Assembly: GCA_905178155.1 (NCBI GenBank)
Contig: CAJINV010000002.1
Span: 7,036,743 to 7,100,742, forward strand
Source: Amoebophrya sp. A120
Lineage: Eukaryota > Sar > Dinophyceae > Syndiniales > Amoebophryaceae
DNA length: 64,000 nt
Direction: 5' to 3'
Shown here piece after piece: positions 1 through 14,300 of the stretch. Both the position numbers and the translations under genes were made by a program. The notes beneath the pieces are model-generated. The model ran no database searches. It was not told the origin of the DNA and saw only the letters and a program-made list of their open reading frames with translations. Numbering within the stretch: the stretch's first letter is position 1; the number at the start of each line of letters is the position of its first letter.

Positions 1-590
1 AGGTATGTCGTAGAATTTTTCACTTTTTCTGGTAGATTTTGCACAAACAAATTTCAATTTACACTTTTATCAACAGTTGGCATCCGTTTCGTTCGAGGAG
101 TAAAAAAACTGGTTTGTAAAATATGCATATTGGCGCACTTGAATTTAGATTTACATTAGACAAAGAAATCCACTTCAACAGTTTTCTCTATTGGGCTTGT
201 TGTTTCAGATGAGATTATCTTCATCATGTATACCATTGAACAAAAACTTCGAAAACAATCTTCACTGGAGCTGTGTACGTAACCAGCAAGGCAGCTTGCT
301 CGCCTCTCCGCACGCAACTAGGTGTTTGCTTTTTGATGTCAGTACTGGAAGGATCAGATAGCTGGTCATACGAATCCGGTTGTATGCATATGCTACACAA
401 ACACAAGCACAAGTGCTCACCCGAGAGAAGTACAAGGAGCGAGCTTACAACAATTTCAATTTGATGGGCCACCATCAACTACCTGGTCGTGCTTCTTTTT
501 TGTGCGTCAACCAATATGATCCCCAGCATGTTGCCCATCACGTGCAAGAAACTGGCCTAAGAAGCGCCGTCCCATAACAACATCAACAAG
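1..590. other. Upstream non-coding region, no gene seen
   Basis: AT-rich sequence at the window edge. Only short overlapping open frames on both strands, none with a recognisable domain. An in-frame stop near 557 precedes the ATG at 591, so this stretch is probably the 5' flank or UTR of the coiled-coil gene, or the 3' flank of a gene outside the window. Confidence 0.5.
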
Positions 591-3500
591 ATGATGGAAG
601 CTGCGTCCTGGGGTCTCCGCATGGCGGAGGAGCGCCGTGACCGTTTGAAGTCTTTTGATTTCCGGAAACAGGTGGAGCTGGACTACAACATCGAGTGCGA
701 GAAACATTTAATCCCGCAACTCGACCAGTTGCTCATTGCTTTCGGGGGGATAGGCGGAGGCGGTACATCCAATGGGCCTTCACTCACAGCCGGTGGGTCC
801 TTCCATTCCGACCCACAGCAAAACCTCAACCCGCTGCTGCAAAACCCGCGAGTGCGGGAGTGGACGGAAACTTTGATCAATTTTCTCGTCCGCGCCAACA
901 TCGACATCGCTTTTCAAGTGATTGAAGAAGACCTCACGTATTGTAAGATCATGGAACATATGCATTGCAAAAGTATCGTGCTCGTACTAATTGCAGATAT
1001 GCATGACAAATTCAATTTTCTACCTGAAATAGCATGACAAATTCAATTTTTTTCTTTGGAAAATTATTTGTAATGCATTTTATACTAGTACGATACTCTT
1101 GCACAGGATAGAACAACAATTGAGGGAGACCATCGAGCACTTGATCGCGTTACAAACGGAGTACTTCAAGGAGATTTCGTCTCTCAGGAACAAATACCTG
1201 CAGCAGTTGGACGAAAAAGCGAACATTTTCAACCCGGAAAAGTTCAACAACGAGGAGCAGTTGTACGTCCAGGAGATGGCCGAAGCGTGGAAAGCGTTAC
1301 CGGATTTCGAGAAGCACCGGGCACTGTTCCTGGATCCGAAGGAGGAGTGGCAGCAGCGGCTGAGGCCGTTATCGTTGCGGAATGACGACGAGAGCTCGCC
1401 GAACGGGGTTGGTGGTGGAGCGGGTGGGGCTGGAAGTCAAAAGAGTCTTCCTGTCCTCTCCAAACCCTACGAAGTCGACGCTTTGCCCTGGTTTTTCGAC
1501 GTGAACGGCGGGCATTTGGGGAAGAAAATTCAGGAGTTGTGCGCTCTCATGGTGGCGCACCGGGTGAAAGAGATACGAGCGCGGGATAAGGAAATGGAGG
1601 AGGCGGCGCGGAAGGCCAGGATGGCAAAGGACGACGAAGCGGTGCCTAGTTCGATGATGGACGAAAACTTGATGAAGGAAACACTGGAGGAGAACAAGTA
1701 TAAGTAACGGTTTTCGTTTTTTTATTGTGTTCTGTTCTGGTCCTGGTGTAGTTCTTTGTTCCGCTAAGAAAAGTACGTTTCTTTGTTGCATCTTTGTCGT
1801 CTCGGAGCTGCACATACGACAACAACTCACACCAAAAACAGGCGCCTCCAGAAGGAGAACCGAGAGCTCAAAGCGCAAAACGCAGACAAGGATGAGGAAA
1901 TTGCAAATTTGCAGAAGCTTCTGGAGGAACAGTCTAAAAGGATAGAAGAACTTTCCCTGGAAAACGAAGAGTTGAAGCAGAGCTCACGACGGAACTCGAC
2001 TTCAAAAACGCGGAAATCGCAGGAGATGGAACTGGAAATGGACGAGCTGAAGCGGCAAGTCGCGCAACTCGAATTCAAGAATTCGGAATTGGACCTGGAA
2101 AACGAGAATTTGAAGCAGGAACTGGAAAAAGCACTGCAGCAGCTGAAGGTCGCAATGGACTCAGATGCAGAGGCTGCAACAGCAGGTACTGTTGACGTGA
2201 TGAATGCGTTGCAACGAAGAACTTTTTTTCAGATTTTTTTGAAAACCACACGTAGGGGAGATAGCCTCGAGCAAGGCGATCTTTATTAGCATAAGCAGAT
2301 GCAGCCCTTAAAAAGTCAGCTGCGATACATAGAAGTGCCTCCCCCACGCTTTGTTTTCCACAGGTGACCCCGACGCGCGGCGGCGGTCTTTGTCCAAGAA
2401 AGAAGAGATTCAGCAGCTGAAAGAGCAGGTGGATCAATACCTGAAGATTATCAAGATGAAAGATCAGGAGATCGCAACTCTGTCAAAAGACAACACGACC
2501 AAGCAACGTACGATTGACGAGCTGATGGCGAAATTAGCCTTGATGGAGCAGATTCTGGAGAGGCAGAAGTCACAGCTGTCTGCTCTCTCCGCCGACCAGA
2601 ACTTGAACTTAATGGATGAGTTGGGCTTGAAGAAAATGGTGGACGAGCATTTGGACAAAAACTTCCACAGCATGCGAAACGTCTTTGAACGCCTATACCA
2701 GGACGCTTTTGACAAGCGCGACCGCATGACAGAGCTGCAGCAACGGTTTAGAGATCTGCAACTGGAGGGCTTGCTCGGGATTTTACAGAGTAAAAAGATA
2801 AAAGATGAATTGAAAATGAAATAAAGTGCGTTTGTTTCTCTCTTTTTTCTTGAATTTGTTTTGTGCAAGCTGTCGCGCAGTCGGTGCAAGCAGTCCACGC
2901 CGTAAAAAATTGTAAAAACAAAATCCTTCAGGTTACCCGCGGTCCAACCTGAGCCGCAGTCCGCGGGCGTCCATAGTTTCCGGCTTGAGGCAGGTGTCCC
3001 TCTCACCCTTGAAGAAGGGCGGCTTCAAGTTCATTTTAGCTCCGCTGAAGGACCACGAGAGCAGTGGTTCTGTAGAGGAAAAACAGCAATCAGAACTGCA
3101 AGCTGCATATCAAATGCAAACGTGTCTGGGTCTGGAAGAATGCAACTTGTGACGCTGCATTTGGATTGCAAAAAAATCTGTATTGCATGAGTAGCAAAGG
3201 GAATGCGATTTTTGCTACTCGGAGAGGGCATTTGTAATGCGGAATAGGCATCAAGAAGCCCTCAAAAGATCTGTGATGCTAGGGCACGCATCACAGACAT
3301 CAAGACTCATGCAAAACCTGCATGACAAGTCTCAGAATCTTCCAGACCCAAACACTTTTGCATTTGATACCGCACCACCCAGCACCAAACCTGTTTCCGA
3401 CGTTCCGATGAAGTTCGGCTTACTCCAAAACGGATCCTCCTCTTCCACCGCCAAGTTCACCACCCGCCCCAGGACCTCCCCAGAAACCTCCCTGGTCCAG

Positions 3501-4388
3501 ATTAACGTGAAAGCAAAGCAAAACTGCGAAAAGAAGAACCTGACCACCCGCCTTCCCGGGTTCCAGCAGTCCCTCTACCACAGCAGTCAAGGGACGCACA
3601 GCTGGCGCGCGGGGACCGGGAATTCGATCGAGGAGCTGGCGAAAAAAGATTTGGCAACCCAGAAATTCAATGAACAGCAGAAGGAAAAGAATCTGAATCA
3701 TGCCGCAATTAACAATTCTAGTAAAGTTGTACCGACTAAAAAGCTTTTATACAACCAAATGAAGCCGTCCGCCTCGACGATAGGCTTGTTCGACGTAAAC
3801 AGTTCTTCTCACATCGCACCAGCACCATCTCCATCGGATCCTGGATTTTTCTCTGCGTCTGCTCAGCGCATGAGCAACCAACCGCACCAGCATAACGAAT
3901 CGAGGTATTCGGATCACTCGGCGATGCCGGCGGTTTCTGATGTGGAAGAGGAAAACCAAGTATCGAGTGCAAATGTGTCTGGTTGATGTTTTCCTGGAAG
4001 AAACAAATAAACCGCTTTTGTGATGCAAAGTCTGTGCGACACAAAGATGAAGGTCTGTATTTGTATTGCATAAAGAAGCAACACATCCTGCTGCTTTTGG
4101 CCACGAGAAGGCGGCACTGGGCATGCAAGACAGGCATCGAGAATCCTCAGTCTCAGCAAGACTTGTAGCTGTGATCCACAGCTCGCATAGTTCCAGACCT
4201 TCTCTGGCGAAGGCGTACTAAATGTGCATGACAAATTCCGCAATCGATTGAGAGCCCGACATATTTGCACTCGATACCAAGGGATAAAGATCAACATGAT
4301 CACGCAGATCGAGGAACTCTTGCCGCAATCACTCGAGGAACTACTGGCACCGCATCTGCAGAAATTGCCGCTGCTGGAGGGGGAATAG
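591..4388 (+). CDS. Coiled-coil protein of unknown function, 7 exons, 862 aa
   Basis: Exons inferred: 591-958, 1116-1697, 1842-2185, 2364-2789, 2932-3107, 3375-3960, 4282-4388 (2589 nt, exactly 863 codons including TAG). The start is the first ATG after an in-frame stop. Three introns are ordinary GT-AG (1698-1841, 2186-2363, 2790-2931). The other three interruptions are introners at 959, 3108 and 3961. Residues about 317-573 are almost pure E/K/Q/L heptad-like sequence (for example KRLQKENRELKAQNADKDEE), so a long coiled coil is expected. The N-terminal 310 residues are helical and charged with a Gly-rich loop near residue 55; the last third is Ser/Asn/Pro-rich and probably disordered. I recognise no enzyme domain. 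A structural role (cytoskeleton, centriole or scaffold) is only a guess. The exon model is strongly supported by frame continuity across all six joins. Confidence 0.82.
959..1110 (+). mobile_element. Introner, family A (A1), 152 bp
   Basis: Palindromic ends: left TATGCATTGCAAAAGTATCG, right CGATACTCTTGCACAGGATA. Flanked by the 5-bp direct repeat GAACA (954-958 and 1111-1115). Removing the element plus one repeat joins GAA CA to A CAA TTG and keeps the coiled-coil frame. Insertion phase 2. Confidence 0.9.
3108..3369 (+). mobile_element. Introner, family B (B1), 262 bp
   Basis: Ends are inverted copies: TATCAAATGCAAACGTGTCT on the left and the complement of a near-identical sequence on the right, with the family-B core TGTCTGGGTCTGGAAGA. 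Flanks CTGCA/CCGCA (3103-3107, 3370-3374) differ at one base, suggesting an older insertion. Precise removal keeps frame (phase 0). Confidence 0.85.
3961..4276 (+). mobile_element. Introner, family B (B2), 316 bp
   Basis: Left end TATCGAGTGCAAATGTGTCT, right end ATATTTGCACTCGATA. Five-base duplication CCAAG (3956-3960, 4277-4281). Removal joins CAA G to GG ATA AAG and gives the 3' terminal exon of the coiled-coil gene; without removal the frame stops just inside the element. Phase 1. Confidence 0.87.
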
Positions 4389-5323
4389 CTGCAGTGAAGG
4401 ACGACCAATGGAACAAGAACTGCGGAGGACAAGACGGAGAAGTCGAGCTGAGTATGGTGTAGAGCTCCATAAGATGGTGCTCGTGCTGACTCCAGCGAGA
4501 CTAATTTTGACGAATACTCTGTGCACCGCACTTGCACACCAAAAATGAAGATGCTAGCTGCTTGTACTTATTTACTCTGTATGATATACGCTTGTAGTAC
4601 TACTCCATGTACTAGTACTCTGCAGGAACAGATCGCCACCCGCCTCGTGCATTCAACGAGCTCATTGTACAATTAGACTGGTCGCCCCCGCTCACATGCG
4701 GAATTTGTAAAATCAACAGCGGAATAAATGTAGCCATTATTTACAACTTATTTCGTCGTTTATCATCTTCATCCGTTAAAGCTTCGAGCGCTAAAACAGT
4801 GCGCATGCCTTGTTGTCTGTCATGTCTCTTGGTTCGTGTTTCGCCTTTTTTTTTCGTTTGTCAAAAGTACTCATAAACTTGTTGCTCATGCTTCTGTCTA
4901 TGTCCTGAAACAATGTGTCGGATGTGGATCACGCATGATCTTCTCGTGACTTCAACGCCGGCGCCGCTGCTGTCAGTGTCACGTTTTTCGGTGCCGCATT
5001 TTTTTCTTTCTTTCATGAGTTCCTGTTGCAGTTCTACATGATCTGGTTCTTGCCTATTGACCAAATAATCCGTGCCGATCTGTGCCTATGCACCTTGCGT
5101 TCTGATACTTTGGCAAATCAAAAATAATAATAATTCGTTATGTTTGGTAGTGCCTCTACGATCTATCACTGGACTTTACGCACGACCGATACGTCACTAT
5201 CCTACCGCCACCACCCTTTTTTTTGACGTGTTTTCCTTTTTTACTCTTTCGGCTTTCCTTATCCTTTTTTGCGCTTCGGCCACCCTTCGGTACAAAACGT
5301 ATCTTAAAGTTCTTAAAATAAAG
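4389..5323. other. Intergenic region, no gene seen
   Basis: No supported gene. The frame of the next gene stays open back to about 5072 and would encode a hydrophobic stretch near 5225-5290, but the first in-frame ATG is at 5324, so this is treated as leader sequence. Confidence 0.5.
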
Positions 5324-8300
5324 ATGGACCTCGAACGTGATCCCTTCGCTGATATTCGCAATATGCAAACGCCGATCACCACCCCGGAAGTGTCCGCGTC
5401 CGAAAATAGCTATAGCGAAGAACTCGCTCGTAATTTTCAGCGCGGTCGGGAGACCTACAACTTGCCCTTTCCTGCTTCGACCGGGGTTTCAGCTAGTGGC
5501 TTTGGAGGAGTAGTTGGTGGTGCAGCACGACATCCACCAGGAGGGTCCTCCAGTTGTTCTTCGCGAAACACTTCCGTCTCACGGGCTCCGGCACGGAACC
5601 GGAACACCAGGGCGATTCCCGAAGAAGGCAGCCTTGACGTGCCACCGCAACTGGAAGACAGTCTCGCAGAACTGCGGGGCATCACGACGACCTCGAATGA
5701 TACAGCGGGAGCACAGCACCAGTTTAATATCGGCGGCCCGGAATCACCACCGCCCCCACTCTACCGACACGGAACCGCCGCGCGGATTACCACGGTGCCA
5801 GAAGATTTTGGAGACTTGGGCGGCTTCGTGTTGGCACAGCACGAGCAGGACAAGAACAAGGCTGACGACGACGACGAGGCGAAAAAAGCAAGTCCTTTGA
5901 TACCGTCGCTCCGCCTCCGGCAAAGCCTCAGCATAATTCCGCAGCCGGAGAGGTCTTCGAGTGTGAGGACGAACTTCGAGAATTTGGAAACGGACGGGCC
6001 GCGATTGGTGGCCAGGAGCAGCCGGAAGGTATTTGAGGAGGATATGAATGTAAGACCCACCACCAAGAACGCCAAGCCGCGTGCATCTACTTCGATAGAA
6101 AAGCAGGGACTGGAAGTGGATCTCGCCTCGAAAGAGGCCGCGCAGTTGAAGCGGAAAAGTTCAAAAGACGGCGCTGGTCTGAAGAAAGAAAAGAAGAAAA
6201 AGAAGAAAATCAACAGTGGTGATGAAGATGATGGTGAAGACGCAGATAGCAAAACGAATTCTTCGAAGACGGCACGCAAAAAGAAAACAAGGTCGTCAAC
6301 AGAAGCGCACGCAACGGTAATTCGGCAGATGAACTCTTCTGGACTAGATGCAAGCCCCGGAGGTGGTAAAAAAGAAATCTTCCCACCGGCCCGTCAGAGT
6401 TCAATGCAGTCTCCGCACGGCACCAGCAAAAAGAGGAAATCAGCCCGCGGAGAAGGAGAGCAATACGATCTTCAACCGCGTCGCGCGAAAAAGAGCAGCA
6501 AAACCCTGCCTGTGCCCCAAATTTATCCAAATCGGCACAGCCTGGAGCAGGCGAGGAACAGACAAGGACAAGACGACGGAACCACGAGCGCTGACGCTGA
6601 AGGAAAAGCAGATGTGGACAAACACAAGCTGATGCAGCAATTAGACGACCTTGATTGCACGAACAAGTCCATTCTCAAGGTGTTTCAAGAAGCGGGGGCT
6701 TTGATTGCAGAAAATATCTTCAACGATTTCAAATTTCTCGGGAATGAGTTGCTTTCTTCGCCCGTGGACAGTCATCGACCGAGGAAGCAGGCTGCTGCAG
6801 ACCAAGAGCCATGGTCGTTGTTTTCATCTGGCAGAAAGAAACTCGTCGCGATGGAGGAACCAGCTGGCCGGGACATTGGTGAACTGCAGAATGCTTTGCC
6901 TGGTGTAAAAAATTCAGCCCAGCATAATACTTTTGCCAATGGTAAAAATGACAGCTGGCCAGCAGCGGTTTCAAACAGTCTTAAGATCCCATCCAACGCG
7001 AGCTGCTTCACCCCGGGAACGATTCTCGATGCCAGCAGGAACTTTCCTACCACCAGGACCGTTCCGGATGTTTTTCCGAGCTTAATCTTAGACCCGAATC
7101 AGCACACCAGCAGTTCGTCAGCTGCCAATTGTGACGTCAACAGAAGTTTCAAAAACCTCAAAAATTTTGCACTTTCTTCTACAACATCTTCTTCAACAGC
7201 TGCTCTGGCGACCGTCAGAAGTGCGAAGTTCTCAAACGACGATCGCTTTCTGGCACTATTGACAGAAGAAGAAGTTATTTTGTACGATGCGACAGCAGGG
7301 TCCTGGGAACAGGTTGCGCGGATCGACCTCTTTCCGTCAAACACAGGGTCTGCCGTGGAAATGCCTGCTGAAGATGAAAGCACTGAAAACACCTACCGAA
7401 ACATGGAAGCAAGTAGACCAGGAGCATCTTCTTTTTCAAGAACGTTGAGCGGTAGCACTGGTGCTGGACTTTTATCACAGCAAGTGGAAGCAGTACATCA
7501 ACAAGACACCAAGCCAAGCATTGTCCAGATCGAGACGATCGAGCGCACCGTTTCTGCCGCGAGGTCCAAGTTAGGCTACGCCGCGCTCCATGGGTCCGCT
7601 TCTTCCCGCGCGTTATTTGACTCCGTCGCCAATCGTGTGCGGGTCAACTTTGCGGCGGAGTTGAGCCCTGAGCAGGACGGGGTAAGGAGAAATTTGGTGA
7701 AGCAGACGGGGAAATCGACGGTCGTCGGGCCTCTCGCGGTTGCGGTTGTGGAGGAGGAGCACGTGGAGGACGAGCATAAATGTGCTGGACCAGCACAAGC
7801 AAATTTGTCCAACGGCTGCTCTCCAAGCACCACAAAGATCATCGTTGCTGTGGCCGTTCGGCATCCGTACTGCCGCACTGGTTTACGATCCGTTGTGAAG
7901 GTATACGAGTGTAGTACTCGCGCTCCAAATATTCATCGAGGCTCTGTTCCGTGCGGATTTACAGGCGGGTCCATAAAAACAGCGAGCGACGCCTTCGTCT
8001 TCAACTACCGACACAGCATTCCTGGGGGCGACGGTTTGCATTTGTTTTGCTCAAGAAAAAGAACTGCCTCTACTTCTCCAGCTGGAACGAGTGGCACCGT
8101 TCTTCTCGCCGTCACCGACCGCTACACGATGAAAAACACGATCTACCGACTTTCATACGACAAAACGCGGAACAATTATGCGACTACGAGAAGTAATCTC
8201 TCCTACTTGGGAGCAGCGACCATGAGCAACGATTTTGCGATTTTGAAGCCTGTGTTTGCCTGGGTGGTGCACCAACCTGGCAATACATCCGCAGGCAAAA

Positions 8301-11300
8301 CGACTTTATCTGCAGCGAATTCAACCGCTGCTAAATCTTCGGTGCTAGGTGGAATAAACAGGAATAAGTACTACAACTCCACGATATCAGGCGGCGGCCC
8401 ACCTCCTAGTCTCCACCCTCCTGCCTCTCGCCAGCAGCGCGGCGCGCCGGAGCTCCAGTCGCCGTTGGCGTTTTCCCCTGCTGATTTTTGCCCGCTAATA
8501 GGACCACCTTCACAACCACGCTGGACTGGACGTGTCCACATAGCATGTACGAGGTACATTCACGAGATCGAGTTTCTTGAAGATGCTGCTCCGCCGGCCT
8601 CTAATACGTGTGACACCGACCTCCACGCCGAGGACGGCACTCCACCTGAGGACAGCTGCAAAGTTACCGAGGTGTATGCCCTTTCCCCCCGAACTGCGTT
8701 TCAACACCATTCCTGGGCGTCTTCGAACGATTTTTTTGCGTTTTCCCTCGCGGGCAATGCGACGATCTATTTGATGGAAGTCCATTCCTGGGCGATCGTA
8801 TCGCACATCTCAAGTAGCTCTGCAGGTGGAGCTGCAATTATACCGGCGTCGATTCCACCATCAAGCCAGCAGACTTCTAATGTCAGTCAGAAAAACAGCT
8901 ACAGCAGCTCCAACAATGCTACTTCTGTCAGTTTCGGCCGAGAAGGCGGCTTCCAATTCGTCTGCGGGTCTAGGTTTTTGGTGAAAAGCTGCCACAATCG
9001 GAGGCTGGGAATCTGGGACGCGAGAACCTGCACGGTGAATTTATCCAGGAAAAAACACCCATCCACATCCAATTTGTCATGCAAAACATGCATAAAGTCC
9101 ACTATTTGCCATGCAAAACATGGATGGGGATGGGTGTTTTTTCCTGGATTGAATTACGTCATTGCCGACGTGATGTCGGATTGCGCAAATGCTGTCTGTT
9201 GCAGCAGTGGGGGAGGAAGTCTTCTTCTTGGGGAAGTACATCCAAATCATTTTAAAGCTTCAGACAGCACGGTCAGCATCAGCAACCCGGGTTTAGTTGT
9301 CTGTCCCGCTCCGTCTGGGACGGAGGTGAAGGTCTTTGACATGCTATTCCGCGTGAACCGGCATGCGGTGGCTTGTTGTCCAACTGCGATAAGTTCAGGT
9401 GCTAGTAATATTTCGAGCAACCAACTACACCTAGCATCTGAATCGGCGCCGAACGGTGCAGCGGATGCGGATGAACGCTCTGGAGGAAAGAACCCACTGA
9501 AGTTGACAGATGAGAAGCAAGCCACTTTCCAAGAAGATGAGCAGCCGCAACCCGAAGTGCAGCGTGAGCCTTCGTACATTGTCGATTTTTTGCGGATGAA
9601 GCGCACGTCCTCGACTTCTACCGCAGGAACGACCAACAGGATCAGATCAAATGCCAGTGCGATGAATGAAAAAAACCGAAAGAGTTCAGGTTGTCAGAAG
9701 CTAGAACCAACAGCGGAGCATGAAAGCAAAACTCTAACTCCCTCGCCCCAAACGACGGCTTCCACCACAACGACGGTCGCTTCAAACAAGATTCCTGGTA
9801 CGAAGACGCAAAATGCCACCCGGTCTGCGCTTGCGATAGACATTCGAAATGATCACGAGGCGACTGCGCGTGCGCCGCCACCAGCAGATAAACTTCACGA
9901 AAAGGACCACCGCCACCCTACTAGCAAGAACCCTACTTTCACTACTTTTCCGCAAGAACCAGCACACGATGGCAGAAGTCCTCTACTTTCTTCTGTCCCC
10001 ATCATGAACTACAACTCGTATCCTGTGCAAAAGTATCGTACTCGTAGTAATCGCAAACATGCATTACAAATCTTGCTTTTAAGGCAAATCAGCATTACAA
10101 ATTTCATTTCTCATGCTGAGGAAATTTGTAATGCATTCATACGAGTACGATACTTTTGCACAGGATAACTCGACTGACCCAACCAAAGCCCGGATGAAAC
10201 AGCAGGAGGAGATTTGCGTGGACTTCCGGCAAAACCGCAACCAGCGACTGGAAGCGGGGAACGTTTTTTCCAAGGACGGCACGCACATAGCCTTTGGGTA
10301 CGACGACGAAGTGAAAATTTACTCCGTCACGACTTGGCAACTGTTGACCACCGCGGTCTTGGCGCCCGTGGACCCCCTGATGTCGGACGAATTTCGCTTG
10401 GTGTGCAACGATAAATGTGTGGTCGAAGAGAACGAAGAAACCAAACCAGAAAAGAAGGACGCACAGAAGGCACAGACCAATGGCGCGTGCACGTCCCCCG
10501 CACGACAGCCGCGACGGACCTTCTTCTTCCGAGACAGGAAGCAAACCGCCTCTTTTGCATCTTCGGTTTGGAGCGGAGGTGGCGGTAGAAGTGGTGCTGG
10601 CAAGACGAAAAGAACGCTGAGCGGTCTCTCTACTGTGGGAAATGGCCTTGCAAAGGAAATAAAGGGAGCTGTAGGTCGTGGCACCAGCAGTGATTCCTCT
10701 TCCACCAGCTCCAGCAGCAGCTCCTCTACAGACGAAAGCACTAACTCTTCTTCCGATAGCGAGGAACATCACCAGGACGATGTTCTTGATGAGGAGGACG
10801 ATATTTGCGAGCGCCATAATCAGGACTTTTTCCTTCTAGACTTTTCCCACGATGGACTCGTCGCAGTCGCTCACGGAATTCTCGACGCAAACTCAAATTC
10901 CGAGGATCTGCGAAAGCAGTGCATCGGAAAATCGATCGTCATTTACCGAGCTTTGAGCTCTGACGTCGCGACCGAGAAGAAGTGGAGCACGTCGCCGGTC
11001 AGGCGGGTTGGAAACAGAGGTCTTTGTCCTCGTGGTGGGGATGCAACAGCAACCGCGAATTCTACTGCGGCCTGGCGCATCGAAAAGGAAATTCCGTGCA
11101 CAGAAGATCACGTTGCGCGATACTGGAGCATCCAAGGCGCTTTTTCCTACGCGAACAGCAAGCCCTTGTTGTTTGCGGCCTGTGTCGCGGTCTACTCGAT
11201 CGTAGTCTACGCCGCACCTCCCACTGCGCCGCCCACGGGTGGAGGCGCGACGAGTTGTAAGCAGGGAAAAAATGCGGATGTGAGATACAGCAGCACGACG

Positions 11301-14300
11301 AGCAACAGTGACTGCAACTCCGGGTGGGAAGTGGTGCACATGATCGACCGCAACGAGAACATATGTCGCCCGTTTTTCAGCCAAGACGACCACTGGTTCT
11401 GTGTGCAGGACAAATTGTTCGAGATTTCCTGGGTGCAGAAGCAGAAACTGTTCGTCTTGCGCGACGAAGACACGAACAACCGGATCAGCTGCCTGGCCGA
11501 GGGCGGATGCTTTTTGAAAGCGACAAAATCCACCACGACCTTGCCTCGCGTCAGTGACGTAGCGGTGGTGGATGAAGACGACGAGGGGGCAAGAACGCCA
11601 GTGGGAGCCGGAAGCAGTGATGTTGCTGGCAGCAAGAAGAACAGCGGGGCCGGCAGCGGTTCTCTTACTGGACGTTCTCTGAGCAGAAAAAGCACGGCGG
11701 TTGTAAAGATGGCAGGCGCGTACAGGACGGGTAGCAATGTGAAGGACGGAGTGCAAGAGCAAGGCGCATCTTCGCCGGCATCGAAAATAACAAATCAGCA
11801 AGACGAGGACCAAATCAGCGCCACAATCAACTCTCTGCCCCGGCTGAGCCTCGCTGCGGCTGCGAGCTCTTTCTACCGGGATGTGCTCCTTTCCGCCCGG
11901 GTTCCAGTCCCCGGGACCGAAAGTAAGGAAGACGAGGAGAATCGCACACGGACTGGACAGCAGCAAAGAAACTCGTCTGATCAGCTGCTTGCCTCCTCTC
12001 CTACAATTCTAGCCGCGCCGCAGAATTCATCGTCTGGTAGCTTATTCGACGACAACACAACCGACGCGCTCCAGCCCACGGGGGCCCCTGCGTTAATAGA
12101 ACACGAGGAGGACCATGACCCCAGCACCAATGCGTCATCTGGTGCCGCAGTCGGCGAAGTCGACCTCGCTCCCCTATTCACTCCCGCGGAGGTGCAGCGC
12201 CCCTGTGGCCCCCCGGTACCGATCCAGCGGCGGAGCCGGGGCACGGTGTTTGTGGGCACCAACAACTTTTTGTCCTCTGGCCGCCCGCTCGCCCGCGACA
12301 GCGAAACAACCAACAACGAGCTGCAGTACGGTTCGCAGTCGGAAAAATCCTGCTTCAGCATCGGTTTGTGCTTCTCCCACGACAGCGGCTGCTTGTTGGC
12401 GTACTGCTTACAGGAGGATAGGGTTTTGATCTTTCGCCTGGACAGTCAGAAACTCCGCGCAGAGTTGGCATCGGGGTTGAACCAGTTCAGCAGTTGCGTT
12501 GACGGAAATGTAGCTCCTGGCGGAACTACCAAGGTTGAAACTCAAATTAGCGCAACCAATTCTGGCTCCGCACCGGCAGCGCAACAATCGAGCTCAACAA
12601 ACAACGATCCAGGGAGAAGCGCAACTTCTGCGGCGCAGCACACCGGACGACAGGAAGGTCGCGGTGAGCGGATCGAACCTGTTTCGCATGAAAACCAAAC
12701 GGACCACGGTCCCGGGATTTCGGAGTGCGAAAGCAATTTGAGCTGCGAGAACAGCAAGGAGGAAACAGATCCAAAGGTGTGGATATTGGAGCGGAAACTG
12801 GAAGTGAAGTGCGGCAAGAACGAAATTTTCCAGACCGAAGCACTCGGGTCCGGGCTCTTCAGCATTTCGCCCTTCAACAGCCGCTGGCTTGCGACGAGCG
12901 TGGGCCGCTACACGCGATTCTGGGACCTGTCGTATGCCCGGATTAGCACGAAAGACTACGTGGAAGATATCATCAAGCAGCAGCTCAAGAAGTCAGCGAA
13001 TTCGAACAACTCAAACAACTCGCCCACGATGAGCAATTTGAACAAATCCTGGTCTAGCAATTACTTTTCAACAACGATCGGCGGAGCTGGTGCGCAAACC
13101 CAAACGCTGAACGCCAGTAAAAGTCAGGGCAGAGCAGGACGAGGGGCGGCTGCACAAGTCCAGAATAAGCAAATGGGCGGCCTTCAACAGCAATTACATG
13201 GCCCTGGCGGAATGCTGAAGTCCAAATTTGCGACCGTGGCACAAAAAACCGCCACTGTAAATGCGACCGCGCAGAAATTTGTGCAGGCTGGTACGGGCGG
13301 AGGAGCCTCCGGCGCAGCAGTAGCGGGCACAACTGTCGTGGTTCAACAGCCGCTGCCACGACGAAAAAAATTGAACTTCGACACAAGCGCACTAGACGGT
13401 AGCAGCGCGGTAAGTGGGGCCAGCGGAGGACCACACACAATAAGAGGAGGGTTTGTTCAACAAACTTACAGCAGTAAAGCTTCGCGAAAATCCATGAAAA
13501 ACGCCGGTGGTGCACCAAACACATCCTCACAAGCGAGCCCGCAAGGTGGCTCTTCTTCTAGCACAAAGCCCCTCGAGCTGGCGTTCCTTCTGGAAACCGA
13601 TTCTAACGGACTGTTCATGCCGAGTTTGAACCCGAGAACTAAGTCCTACTACTTCGCCGACGGCAGTGGGAGAATCTACAACGGCCAGTGCTTGCCTTTT
13701 CTTTACTGCCCCGGGACGCCGAAGCAGATGGGACAGCTTTTGAACAACACGGAAATAAGGGAGAAACAGCACAGCATCAGTCTATCCGAGAAGGAGCATT
13801 TGCTGAAGCGTTGGAACGCCAAATTTCCCGGCTGGGTGAACATTCGGGACTTTCAATCCGAGCACTCGGTGTTGCATTTCGTCATCACGAATCGCGAGGT
13901 GTTGAAAATGATCTTCGACATGAATTTGGAACTCAGCTTGTACGACAACGATGAGCAGAACCAGTTGCTGGACTACGAAGTTGGAGGCGGCCACAGAACT
14001 ACGGCGCAAGATGGTCTTCTTGAGGACCGTCGTGGTCGCGTAGTCCTCTCTACTCAACCTCGAACGGCCGATCCTTTTCGTGAAGACACCGCCGCACGAA
14101 ACCTCCGCAGGAGGACAGCGACCACGACCGCGAGACAAGAATCTTCTCTGGCTGTTGTGATTCGGATGCAGGAGCGCGATGTGTTGGAGATGTTTGTGAA
14201 GCACATTCTAGAAAACAAATCCTCGTCTTGTTCCACACTCACCCGCGTGTCCCTGCTGCGTGTTTGGAAGGTGCTGCCGGATTTGCTGCACTGGATGCCG

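Noticed and set aside
943-1106. GT-AG intron from GTAAGATCATGG (943) to CACAG (1106)
   Set aside because: Joining T to GATAG creates a stop; the GAACA duplication boundary keeps the coiled-coil frame.
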